A DNA stretch of 64,000 bases, taken from positions 248,001 through 312,000 of the forward strand of contig OU452202.1 in the NCBI GenBank assembly GCA_911728435.2. Reading direction: 5' to 3'. The notes under the pieces were generated by a model. It worked only from the letters and a program-made list of their open reading frames with translations. It was not told where the DNA came from and did no database searches. The DNA is from Apoderus coryli. Its lineage: Eukaryota; Arthropoda; Insecta; Coleoptera; Attelabidae. The stretch's first letter is position 1, and each line of letters opens with the position of its first letter. This document shows, piece after piece, positions 10,601 to 19,950 of this stretch. Position numbers and translations under genes: made by a program.

Positions 10601-10647
10601 TATCCTTTATGTGTAGCTCTTATATTAAAAATATCCTTTATGTGTAG
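10586..10647. repeat. 31-bp perfect tandem duplication at an insertion edge
   Basis: A 31-base stretch starting CTCTTATATTAAAAATATCC occurs twice in a row. The first copy is part of the reverse transcriptase gene; the second borders the inserted non-coding segment. It probably arose at the insertion event. Confidence 0.8.
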
Positions 10648-11155
10648 CTAATTTTACTAATTTTATTATTTCCTTCTATTAATATAAAAAATATGAATCA
10701 ATCAAGTTTTTCTAAATTCGCAAAAGAATTTCTTGTAAATAGTTGTTTCTATAGTGTATCTGATTATCTTATGTGTACCCTTAATACAGATTGTCATAAA
10801 ACTAGTTGAATAGGAAATATGAATTAAGAATGTATTGAGATATTGTATAGTTTTAATTGTTATCGTTGAAACGGATATTGTTAGAGTTATAATTTTATTA
10901 ACAACTATTATTGTTATATTGCGTTGTACTGTTAATTGTTTTATTGTATTATTATTGTTATGAGTTTAAATAAGATAAATAAATAGAATTTTGTAAATTA
11001 ATAAATTAATACTTATATGGTATAGGGTGTTGAATTGCCTACTAAATGTGAATCTATATAATTTCAATTGATTTTTGTTTTTTTTTTTTTTTTGATGCAT
11101 TGTAATAGGGACTTAAAATGTACTGTTGTATGTATGAAAAGTCAATAAAGTATAA
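10648..11155 (+). mobile_element. Non-coding insertion in pol, perhaps a truncated LINE 3' end
   Basis: This segment interrupts the reverse transcriptase between LVI and THKG. It is very AT-rich with no coding capacity. Its right end has a T17-type run near 11077, then GTCAATAAAGTATAAAGTAT, which resembles a polyadenylation signal plus short tail of a non-LTR element on the plus strand. No clean target duplication was found, so the type is tentative. Confidence 0.4.
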
Positions 11156-11564
11156 AGTATATTACTAAATATTTTCTGGAGTCAGGATGAACTGGAAGTT
11201 GCAGATAGGCATCTTTTAGATGTATATTAGAAAAATATTTTCCCCCACTTAGCTTTGACATAATGTCGTCGAATCGTGGCAACGGATAATCATTTTTCAC
11301 CACATGTGGGTTTATCGTTACAGAAATATCTCCACAGATTCTAATGCTGCCGTTAGATTTTAGCACTAAAACAATAGGTGTAGACCACTCTATAGGTGTT
11401 ACGGATCGGTTTACATGTTCAAGAACACCTTCGTCAACAAGACGCTTCAGTTATCCTGCTACCTGTTCTTGTAGCGCGATAGGTACTGGTCTTGGTCTAA
11501 AGGTTTTAGATACGACATTTTCCTTCATATGAATACGTACCATATGTCCAGAGATTGCACCTAT
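11156..11564 (-). pseudogene. Reverse transcriptase N-terminal part of Ty3/gypsy A
   Basis: It reads GAISGHMVRIHMKENVV, RPRPVPIALQEQVAG, an in-frame stop (11451-11453), then LKRLVDEGVLEHV, STPIVLVLKSNGSIRICGD and HLKDAYLQLPVHPDSRKYLV. These are the fingers and first palm motifs of a Ty3/gypsy reverse transcriptase, with the first catalytic aspartate in LKDAYLQ. It is bounded on both sides by later insertions. Confidence 0.8.
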
Positions 11565-13581
11565 TGTTACAAGTCCAAAAGTCACTTACCTTAGAAATTC
11601 ATATGCTTTATTGATCTTTGGTAGTAATGTATATAATAAACAATGTTTTACAATTTACCACACATATGGATACTATACACAGTATGATCCAATGATAATT
11701 GTCTCTTTTTCCCATTCTCGTACCTCAATACTCTTGTTTTTGATGTCGGTATTCACTGACTAGGGCTTCGGTGATTGTTTTAGTTTTTCCTTTGTTTACC
11801 TAAAAATGTAAATAAAGTTTTAGGTTAATTTATAAGTCATTCGAATCCTACAAACCTATCGTCGATGGCTTCTTCTCGCTGGGGACTCCTTTTGCATATT
11901 GTTGCTAAGAATTATCCTACTATTATTGTTTATATCCATCTACGACGTCAATTTTAATAACATGCCATTTCGTCACAATGATTGACCAATCACAAAATTG
12001 GAATACCGTTTGACCTCTAATTTCCCGGCTAATTTGTCTTTGTTAAAGACAAGAATTAATTGGTTCGGCCATTTTATTGATTTCTGTGGAAACAGTAGCG
12101 AGTGTTCCGATAAAAGCTTGATTAAGTTTGGTAAAACTATTGTGGAGGCACTTGTAGTAAATTTAATTGGTGCTCCACGTAATTGATTTGGTGGTTTTGT
12201 ATTCGAGAACTACTCGCTGCAAAGTCGAACTGTATTTCGCCAACTAAAAGGCCATCCAACAACTAAGGTAGGATACCATATTCAATAAAGTACTTTATGC
12301 TTAAGTAGATTGTGCTGTATGCTGACCCCATTCTCTGCTTTTAGGGCTTCTTCTTTATTTTCTTGGGCTTTGTCCCGCTTTATTGTGCTGTGCTGTTTGT
12401 AAACGCTTTTTGCCGTAACCATTGCATGTGTTGCGTATCACTGGTCTGGCTTGTGAAGAGTCTTCAACACGGTACTCGTACTATCAACCCGGTAGCTGGA
12501 GTTACCACATACATAGCGTGGATTACTGGTGTGTGTTCCCATACTTGTTGGTGCCCCGAGTGCATGGTCTGAGGATTGGATTGAGCCTACGCAAAATCCA
12601 GGCTCCACAGATAAGCAATTCTTAGATAATAGTATAACTACCATATCTACACCTACACACATCAACAATTAAACAATTAAAGTTTTATTTAGAACCGGTA
12701 TCTACTAGTCATTAAATTTTATTAAGTATTTCGTCTGTCATATTATACCTAGTTATCAAAAATAAATAAGTGTTATATAAGTTAGTTTACCGTTGGCCAC
12801 TCTGTAAGCGTCCCCATAGTACTATGGTAACGAGGTTCGGCATTTAAGTGTTTCGTATATTTCGTGTGCCTACCTATTTGTTTAACGTTAAGAATACCTG
12901 TTAAAATAATTATTGTTTGTGATAAGTTAAGTATTTATATATATATATATATATATATATAGGTTATAGGGGATACCTACCCGTTAGTTTATAAGACTGA
13001 TTTTTTGTATCTTTTAAGTGTAATTGTCGCTTTCTGTCCATAATAGTAAAAACCATAATATAAAATATAAAATTAATTCTAAATTTAAAATACGATCAGC
13101 TGATGAACCCTATCTAAGTGTCATTTCTCATCTGCTTCTTATTTTCAATTGGTAAGAGGCCCTAAGCCTGGATCGTAGATTGGTAAATGGTAGAATAGGC
13201 ATTTACAAATACATATAGCTCATATTTTCTTATTATTATATATTTATAGTCATTTATTATTATTATTGCATATATTTATAGTCATTTTTTTTAATAGATT
13301 TATATTTATCTACCTGGAAGGAACTGTCTTGTCATTTTCTGTAGACAATTTCCTATTTTATTTCATCACCGCAACTATCAATACGCTAAGAGGGCAAAAA
13401 TAGGTGGCGCCTTTTTAATACTACATTTATAGTATAACCCACGACCTCACCGTTTGGCTAGCGGGATATAGGCCCAATGTATTGATAGTGCGTCCGCGGC
13501 GATACAGTTTTCTTCGAGTTTGGATTCGATATACACTTCCCCCCTTTGCCCGTTCATCGCGTTAGCCCGTTGGACGTGGCA
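11565..13581. mobile_element. 2.0-kb TG...CA insertion (solo long LTR or LTR-derived), TSD CTAT
   Basis: The insert begins TGTTACAAGTCC and ends GACGTGGCA, with CTAT on both sides (11561-11564, 13582-13585). Removing it rejoins the protease-to-RT linker FDGHI with GAISGH of element A. No protein of known type is coded. A C-rich tract CTTCCCCCCTTT lies near the right end (13541-13553), resembling a reverse-strand polypurine tract, and a (TA)n run lies at about 12936-12960. With no second copy of either end inside, a solo LTR or a large LTR-derived non-autonomous element is the best guess. Confidence 0.6.
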
Positions 13582-14743
13582 CTATATGACCATCAAAAAG
13601 TTCCTTGTAGATGTCGAGAAGTTTAGCTACTTCTTGGACTGTTACATCTGACCCGTTAGTGGTTGCAACTTCATGCATCGATTCCTGTTGTTTACGTGTT
13701 TTCGTGTTACTTGAAGGTTGTTCACTCTTGTTTGCATGTGTTGTTTTGTTTGCTTTACTTGTTGTGCTATGTTCACGTGATGTGAGTTGACACAGTCGAG
13801 AACCAGGTGGAAAATCTAGTCCAAATTTTATGCACCAGTCTAGACCAAATAAAGGTATATCATTTCTCTTTGTTACATATATAGGTAATTTCATATTTTT
13901 CTTAAAAGCGTTAACACTGACATGTGCTATGCCTAACGTTTCAATTTCCACAACTGTGTAAGCTATTAAGTTGTTCGTTGGTGTTAGAGGCGGTTTTCCC
14001 AATAATTTCCACAATTTTCTACCTACTACGGAATGTGCTGCACCAGGGTCATACAGCATCTCTGTTTCGATGTTGTTAATGTTCGTTTTTAACATAATCT
14101 TGTTAGCTGATTGTATATTTCGTACGTTCGATGTGTTGGTTGAACTGCAACTGCCGTCCTCATTTGAGTTGGCATTATTTTCTTCGCGGACGCAACGTGT
14201 ACTATTTGTTCGTTGTTTATTTGCGATGCGGGCTTTACCTTTTGAGATACAAACTTTCGCGAAATGATTTAACAACCCACACGCCGCGCACTTTCGACCC
14301 TTCGCTGGACAATATTCTTTGTTCGCATGACGTTTATTACCGCACTGCAGACAATCGCTGCCTGCCTCTAAATTTAGAGGTTTTTGTTCGTTATTATTAT
14401 TGTAAGAACGCGTGTTTGTTTTTGACGACCGTTGGATGTCTCTGTTTTTAACTCTATTCGTTATTTTATCACTTTTGTTAAAGGATAGCGCTGCTAGTCG
14501 CCGTGACTGTAATGTAGCTTGCTCTAACATCAACGCAGACGCTTCCACCATCTCCAAAGTTATATTAGAGTCGGGATGTGCTCTAATAAGTTCTTGTTGC
14601 CACACAGAATTATTTATCCCGATAACCAGTTGGTCACATAAACGTTCGTTTAAGCTCGCACCAAAATCACAGTTTCCGGCTAACCCCCGTAACGCGGATA
14701 CAAATTGTGTTATAGTTTCATCATCTGTGCGGGTACGTAACGC
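13582..14743 (-). pseudogene. Gag C-terminal half and protease of Ty3/gypsy A
   Basis: It begins RTRTDDETITQFVSALRGLA, continues through the capsid C-terminal region, then two zinc knuckles (CLQCGNKRHANKEYC and CAACGLLNHFAKVC), then a retropepsin-like protease around LYDPGAAHSVVG and PLFGLDWC. The active-site triad is normally D-T/S-G-A; here it reads DPGA, so the protease is probably dead or unusual. The fragment ends at FDGHI, where the 11565-13581 insertion begins. The N-terminal half of gag continues at 17625-17943 beyond another insertion. Confidence 0.85.
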
Positions 14744-15807
14744 CAAAGATTAATCTACACAATAGATAGTCAGCCCAATGCATTAAAATCAGAACATCTC
14801 TAAGTATGCCTGCCACTACGTGGCGTAGACTAGCGTGTAAAGCATAGAGCAGTATTGTCACAGCCAGAAACCGTTTTGTAGTTTATTAATATCAAAAACA
14901 AAACGCAACGTATAACAATTATTTAGATCATTTGCAACAGATATGCACCGGCAATGCTGTATTGTCAGAGAGAGAAATTGATGAAATTCTGTATTAATCT
15001 GGAGGGGATACGCAGGGAGGGTAGAAAAAAAAACAAGCGAATGTGGTGTGTGTCGTGCTGTTGCCAATTCGTCGGTAAAAGAAACACACAGGGTGATTTA
15101 TTACAAGTACAGTATTGAAATAAAAGCCTAATCTCTATGAATTAAATTTAATATAATAATATTTAATCCATGTCATACATGTTTCAAGACTAGACCAGTC
15201 CCATGATCAGTGGCGAACAATCGTTAAATGAAAAGCTTTTAGATAGAAACATACTTTTGACTAAATATTTCACGTAGACAATGTGGCAAAGATGTAACAA
15301 GATTGTTGTAGATCTTATAATACCTATAATAAAAAAATTATCAGTGCTACCTATATTATATTAGGTATACCTATTATAATAGTCTGTCTCTTCATCAGGT
15401 ATAAGTTCCACTTTATCGGTTTAGGTACTTAAATTTTACTTCTTTTTAATGTTTCTTCGGGTAAATAATAAGTTCGGTAGGAATAGGGCTTTGGGTATGA
15501 AACAAAAAAGATAGAAAATAGAAATTTGATATAGGGGTAGTTCTAAGCATTTACAAGTTTGTGACGTGTAGCGATTTTCGATGCCGCCCCCGGAGGTATA
15601 CATGAGGGCGGCGCAATGCCGTTTTAAATATCTCGTATCGCTTTCTTGGAAAATAAAAAATTGTAACTGATAACTGAAACTTAGTACTTAATACGTGGGC
15701 GTAAGAGGTAAGGTCACTTCACAGGTCTCTATTAATGAAAGAAAGTTAACATTTTGAGCATCTGCGTAAAATTAAATGTATCCGTTTGGTGGGTAGTTTT
15801 GATTACA

Positions 15808-15893
15808 ATAAGTCGGTGCCAAGCCCAAGCCCGAAACAAAATAAATCTATATTTACCTACTACCTATTTGGCTTGGTACCGACTATTATGTGC
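15808..15893. repeat. Small inverted repeat inside the DNA transposon
   Basis: AGTCGGTGCCAAGCC near 15810 is matched, with one mismatch, by GGCTTGGTACCGACT near 15871-15885. The loop is about 45 bases. Function unknown. Confidence 0.5.
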
Positions 15894-17194
15894 ATTGTTG
15901 TCTTTTGAATGATATTTGTATTTTGTTATTTTTCGTATTTTTTATTAGTTCTTTTGACAGCTCTGGTGTCATCAATACACCTGTATCCCGAATTGCACCA
16001 AATTGCGATGCTATTGAACAAGCATATAATCCTAAATATAATAGTATTTTTGAACTACCTGTATCTCGAAAACCAAGCCGTAGCGGACCCATGTACATAT
16101 GAAATTTGTATCTTAAAATTAGTCAAAGAATCACCCTTTAAAGTTTGTACAAGTACTTATGCAACACCCTGTATACATAGATACTTTGATTTGCAATTTG
16201 CAAATCTGTCAAACTAGGTAATGCTGTTTTTTTTTATTTACTTTCAAATATGGTGTTATGTAATTGTATTCAAATTAAATGTTTGGGGATGATATTTACG
16301 AGTTTTATTTTTTTATATAGAGAAACTGTTATTCAGTTTTTAAGGATCAATCTGAAGCAGACGATTGTACTTGTTAAAACATGAAAAAAGTTATTGTCGT
16401 GATACTTTTAACACCCTGTTGGTGGGTTTTTAAAGCTTTTTACGAAACGTGTTAACAATACAATCTACATAAATCGTTAGTTTTTTAAAGTTTTATGATC
16501 ATTGCACAAAAACCAATATTAGGGAGACTGTAAGTTTTTTTTCAATTCGGCGTTGCAGAATTTGAACCTAATTGTGATAATTGTGTTATTTTACTAGTAT
16601 AGATATTTTTGAGTAAATTAATTCGGTTATAATCGATGAGTAGAATCTTTGGAGTAAAATACATTTCACAAAAACCCTGAACCATATTTCTCAATAGATT
16701 TAAATTTTCATTAAAAACAGATTAAAAATTCTAATTTTTTACATCCTGCATTTCGAAACCGTATTTTTTTAAATAATTATTGTCATGCTGGAAATTTCAA
16801 ACCTTATTTACTTCAGCAACTTGTAAAAAGCACAGCCTTTTTAATATTAACATTTCTTAAAATCGATATTACGCGATAACGATGACTTTCTATCAATATC
16901 ACAGAAGGATACATTTATTACGTATATAATTTGTTAGATTTTACATCTCCGAATTGAAACACACGCAAAAAATGTGCATAAAAAAGTTAGGGTAGCATTT
17001 CACGCCTGTATGCCCCTTTAATTTACCCGCCTCTGAGATTTATTTTTTCATAATGTTAACGACAAGTTGAATCTGCTGTTTGAGTTTGATCATTAAAACT
17101 GAATCAGGTAATAACCGGAAGTCCTATCTATAACGCCAAATTTCGTTAATTTAAATATAACTTTTTGATGCATCCTTATATCCGAAATTTAAAA

Positions 17195-17230
17195 TTAAAT
17201 GACTAAAATAATATTATTTTAGTCATTTAA
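17195..17230. repeat. 36-bp perfect palindrome
   Basis: The arm TTAAATGACTAAAATAAT is followed directly by its exact reverse complement. It lies about 400 bases inside the right end of the 14744-17624 DNA transposon. Confidence 0.85.
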
Positions 17231-17624
17231 AATTATTGTCTAAAACATTTAATAAACCAGCCCTGTATATTTATACTATTATAGTAATTTCTTTTATTTT
17301 CGTCCATACACATTAATCTTTGCGTAGATAGGTATACGTATACCATATAATTTTAAACAAAAAACACTGCTGCACAGTAGTACGTATATGATACCTATAA
17401 TATAAAAACAAACTCCCACCTCGTAGGGGAAAGTATACTCGTCCTTGTCTAACATTGCCCATATGATTATTTTATTTCAACACAATACATATAACGCCAT
17501 CTACAATTTCCATAATTTCCATGGTTGCATGTTTTTCTAATAGATGTAGCTCGTGTCGAGACAGTTTCAATTTTTGTTTTATTTCCCATATACGCTGAAT
17601 ATCTATTGTGTAGATTAATCTTTG

Positions 17625-17943
17625 GTAACGCGAAAGCTACACGTTCCGAAAGTATGTACGTCTTTTTACCATAGTATCTGTTTAACATACTTAAAATTTC
17701 ATCAAAAGTTGTTGTTGTAACATTTTGTGGCCTAAAATGATTTACTAAAATCTTAAAAGGTTCTGGACCTACCTTACTAAGAAGTAAGTTTCGTTTCTTG
17801 GTTATATTGTCGCCTGTATCCAGTCCATGGATTTGTATTTCCATCTGGAATCTTTGTATGTAATACTCCCATTCCTCTTTATCAGGTGAAAATCTTTCAA
17901 ATTGAAAGTACTCCACATAATCGTTGTTCGATTCCTGTGCCAT
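17625..17943 (-). pseudogene. Gag N-terminal part of Ty3/gypsy A
   Basis: The start MAQESNNDYVEYFQFERFSP is typical for Mag-type gag, and the capsid region continues to SERVAFAL, where the DNA transposon interrupts it. Codons read beyond 17625 are transposon sequence. It lies about 185 bases from the 5' LTR, as expected for the first gene of the element. Gag builds the virus-like particle. Confidence 0.8.
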
Positions 17944-18128
17944 TTTAGGTTAGTTACTAACTAATTTACACTTTCAATTGTTTATTGTCCACTTAATTGT
18001 TTTAAGTAGTTCACGATAGAATAATGTTTATAGTTCACTAACTGTTAAGATTCACTTATTTGTTATAAGTTTACAATGTTCTTTTTTTATGCAAAACAAA
18101 ACCAATCCCTTTTTCGTCGCCAGATTTA

Positions 18129-18434
18129 TGTCGTATAACCGGGTGTTGTTGGGTTACCGAGTGGGAAGGGTTCTCGGTTGCATAAATAAATGATCGACGG
18201 TATCATTGAACACTTTTAATAAACACAAGGAATAGTTATAATAACCTAAATCTACTAATTATTAAAGTAAGGATCATACAACATAAATGTAACATAACAT
18301 GAGCTAATATAAGTGCGCCAAAACTAGTTTTTCTCTAACCTCCCTTATATGTCACTCTCAGTAGAACGCGCTTTGTTTTCTTTTGTTTACATAGAATCCG
18401 CGCGTTAGTAGAGATGAAAGCTAAAGATACTACA
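18129..18434 (-). repeat. 5' LTR of Ty3/gypsy A
   Basis: Counterpart of 7991-8299, 306 bases, TG...CA ends. Transcription of the element would start here on the minus strand. GGTAA at 18435-18439 is the target duplicate. Confidence 0.9.
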
Positions 18435-19610
18435 GGTAATATACCAAAAGCATTACAAACGAAAAAACACTTGGGTTGGTAATGGAGTGCGGTACAAAGG
18501 ATTATGCAGGGTGTTTTATAATATATGCGCAGGACTTCAGGATGTGAGAGCTCGTCCAAAAATATGAAAAAGTCTCTATTAACTAACCCTCTAAAATGCA
18601 CCATTTTCGAGAGAAATTGAAAAAAAATCCGGAACCGTTTATCGTACAGAAAACAGCTTTTTAAGCATTTTCTACTCATAATAAGCTATGTTTTGTGCAA
18701 GAATGTTTTTCATTAATTCATAATTCGTGAAGATTTTGAAGGAGTAGTGGGTGTTTTTCTCCTCAATTTCTACGCCACTGGAAAAAGTACGGTTTTAAGA
18801 TAACCGCCAATATTTTCTACTCAAAAAAGGTACTCTTGGTCATAAGCTCTAAAGTTTTCGAGCAAAATCACCTGTTGAAAATTTGTTGAAATAAATTTAA
18901 CTTTTTCTACTAATTAAACGTTATCTTCATAATTGTAAAATTTAAAAAAATTGAAGACCTTTCTTCAGCTTATCCTTATAAAAAAGTTGTTTTTTTTTAT
19001 TTCTCCAAGCCGTAAAAATAGTCGAAGAAATTTATTAAGTGTTGAAAATGTCCGCCGTTAGCTTCATTGCACGCAGCATTAATTTTGCAGTTATGAAGAT
19101 ACTTTGGTTTTGTTACTTGTTTTAACGATTAAATAAATTTCGTTTAATTAGTAGAAAAAATTAAAATTATTTAACAAAATTGACCATGTTTTTCAACAAC
19201 TTGATTTTCATCCAAAACTTACTTGTTACAGTTACTATTATTATTATATTCCTATACGAACATATTAATTTATTTAAAGTAAGTAAGAAACATTTCGGTT
19301 TGGTCGCAACCAGCGATATACCAAAAGGACATTGGGATTGCGTATAGGTAGGATTATTTATTTAATAATGTTAGAGTGAATGAGTTAGGAGACAGGACAG
19401 GCCAAATTCCCCACATTAATAAGTTACATTTATTTTGAAGTTAAATTTGAGTTAAGTTCCTACTTTTGTGGCGTTTGTATTGGAACATTTTTAGTTATAT
19501 ATTTATGGTTTATATGGTAAACCTATAGAGAGATATGTTTTTTTTATTATATTTTTGCATAGTATTTGGTATTTGGTCATCGATATAATTAGTATTTTAT
19601 ACCTGGAGTG

Positions 19611-19814
19611 TGTTGTGTTTATATTTTTGTTAATTAAACACATATATTAATAATTAAACGATTTATTAATAATCAAAATGAAATTAGGTTATACAGAATA
19701 CAGACATGGTTTTATGATAATTATAAGTGTTCTGTCTATGACATATGAAAGACAGACAGACATAAGTCAAACCTTAAATTAGAGATGGGCAAACGATATA
19801 ACAATATTATAACA
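19611..19814 (-). repeat. 3' LTR of Ty3/gypsy B
   Basis: Pairs with 25928-26131; both are 204 bases with TG...CA ends and are almost identical, which implies a recent insertion. Confidence 0.92.
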
Positions 19815-19851
19815 TCTCCCTCTTTTTTTTTTTTAATTTTAACAAACATTA

Positions 19852-19950
19852 TTATACATAATCATTAAGATATAAAGGTTTTGTAACAGTCCTACCACTT
19901 CTCGTCTTAACTCTATAGTCATCACCCAACTAACAATTTAACTTTTTTAA
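19852..19950 (-). pseudogene. C-terminal tail of pol of Ty3/gypsy B, detached
   Basis: Read on minus it gives IKKVKLLVG and, after a one-base shift, DDYRVKTRSGRTVTKPLYL ending at a stop at 19852-19854. A TRSGR-type basic motif is the usual end of gypsy polyproteins, and it lies right before the polypurine tract. It is cut from the rest of pol (which now stops at 22465) by the intervening insertion. Confidence 0.7.

Larger units (their letters stand above)
14744..17624. mobile_element. 2.9-kb non-autonomous DNA transposon, TIR CAAAGATTAATC, 7-bp TSD
   Basis: The left end reads CAAAGATTAATCTACACAAT and the right end is its reverse complement; at least 25 bases match exactly and the match extends with one mismatch to TCAGC. 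GTAACGC flanks both ends (14737-14743, 17625-17631), and removing one copy plus the insert restores the gag frame. The interior has no transposase: only short frames, a palindrome, and phrases such as CAACACCCTGTATACATA (16162). A 7-8 bp target duplication is compatible with P or hAT superfamilies, but the family is not recognised. Confidence 0.75.
7991..18434 (-). mobile_element. Ty3/gypsy LTR retrotransposon A (Mag/K02A2.6-like), heavily nested
   Basis: Two LTRs of 309 and 306 bases (TGTCGTAT...ACTACA) enclose gag, protease, reverse transcriptase, RNase H and integrase pieces on the minus strand. GGTAA flanks both ends (7986-7990, 18435-18439). A polypurine tract (GGGGGGGAAA read on minus) abuts the 3' LTR at 8300-8309, and a TGGCGACGAAAAAGG-type primer-binding site lies next to the 5' LTR at about 18106-18123. 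Three later insertions split it: 10648-11155, 11565-13581 and 14744-17624. Taking them out leaves an element of about 5 kb. The LTRs differ at a handful of positions plus a 3-base indel, so it is not the youngest insert here. Confidence 0.9.
6381..19610. repeat. Tandem unit, copy 1 (6381-7990 plus 18440-19610)
   Basis: Phased at AATTACTTCTTCTCGGG, this copy is complete once the Ty3/gypsy element at 7991-18434 and one GGTAA duplicate are removed, giving a net length of about 2.78 kb. It carries an intact F-box-like gene with its promoter, the foldback, and an ACAGGGTGTTT-type block. It ends at GGAGTG, where element B is inserted. Confidence 0.9.

Noticed and set aside
12363..12668. Overlapping frames on both strands inside the 2.0-kb insert
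   Set aside because: Three short frames in the same bases on both strands, no recognised motif and no start context.
13085..13130. CTGATGAA followed by a possible stem, as a hammerhead candidate
   Set aside because: No GAAA box or paired stem follows at a suitable distance.
15886..16217. Mirror frames on both strands inside the 14744-17624 transposon
   Set aside because: Low-complexity text with no family resemblance; typical chance frames in a non-coding element.
18335..18679. 114-codon minus-strand frame at the 5' LTR edge of element A
   Set aside because: It crosses from the LTR into unit DNA; an accidental fusion.
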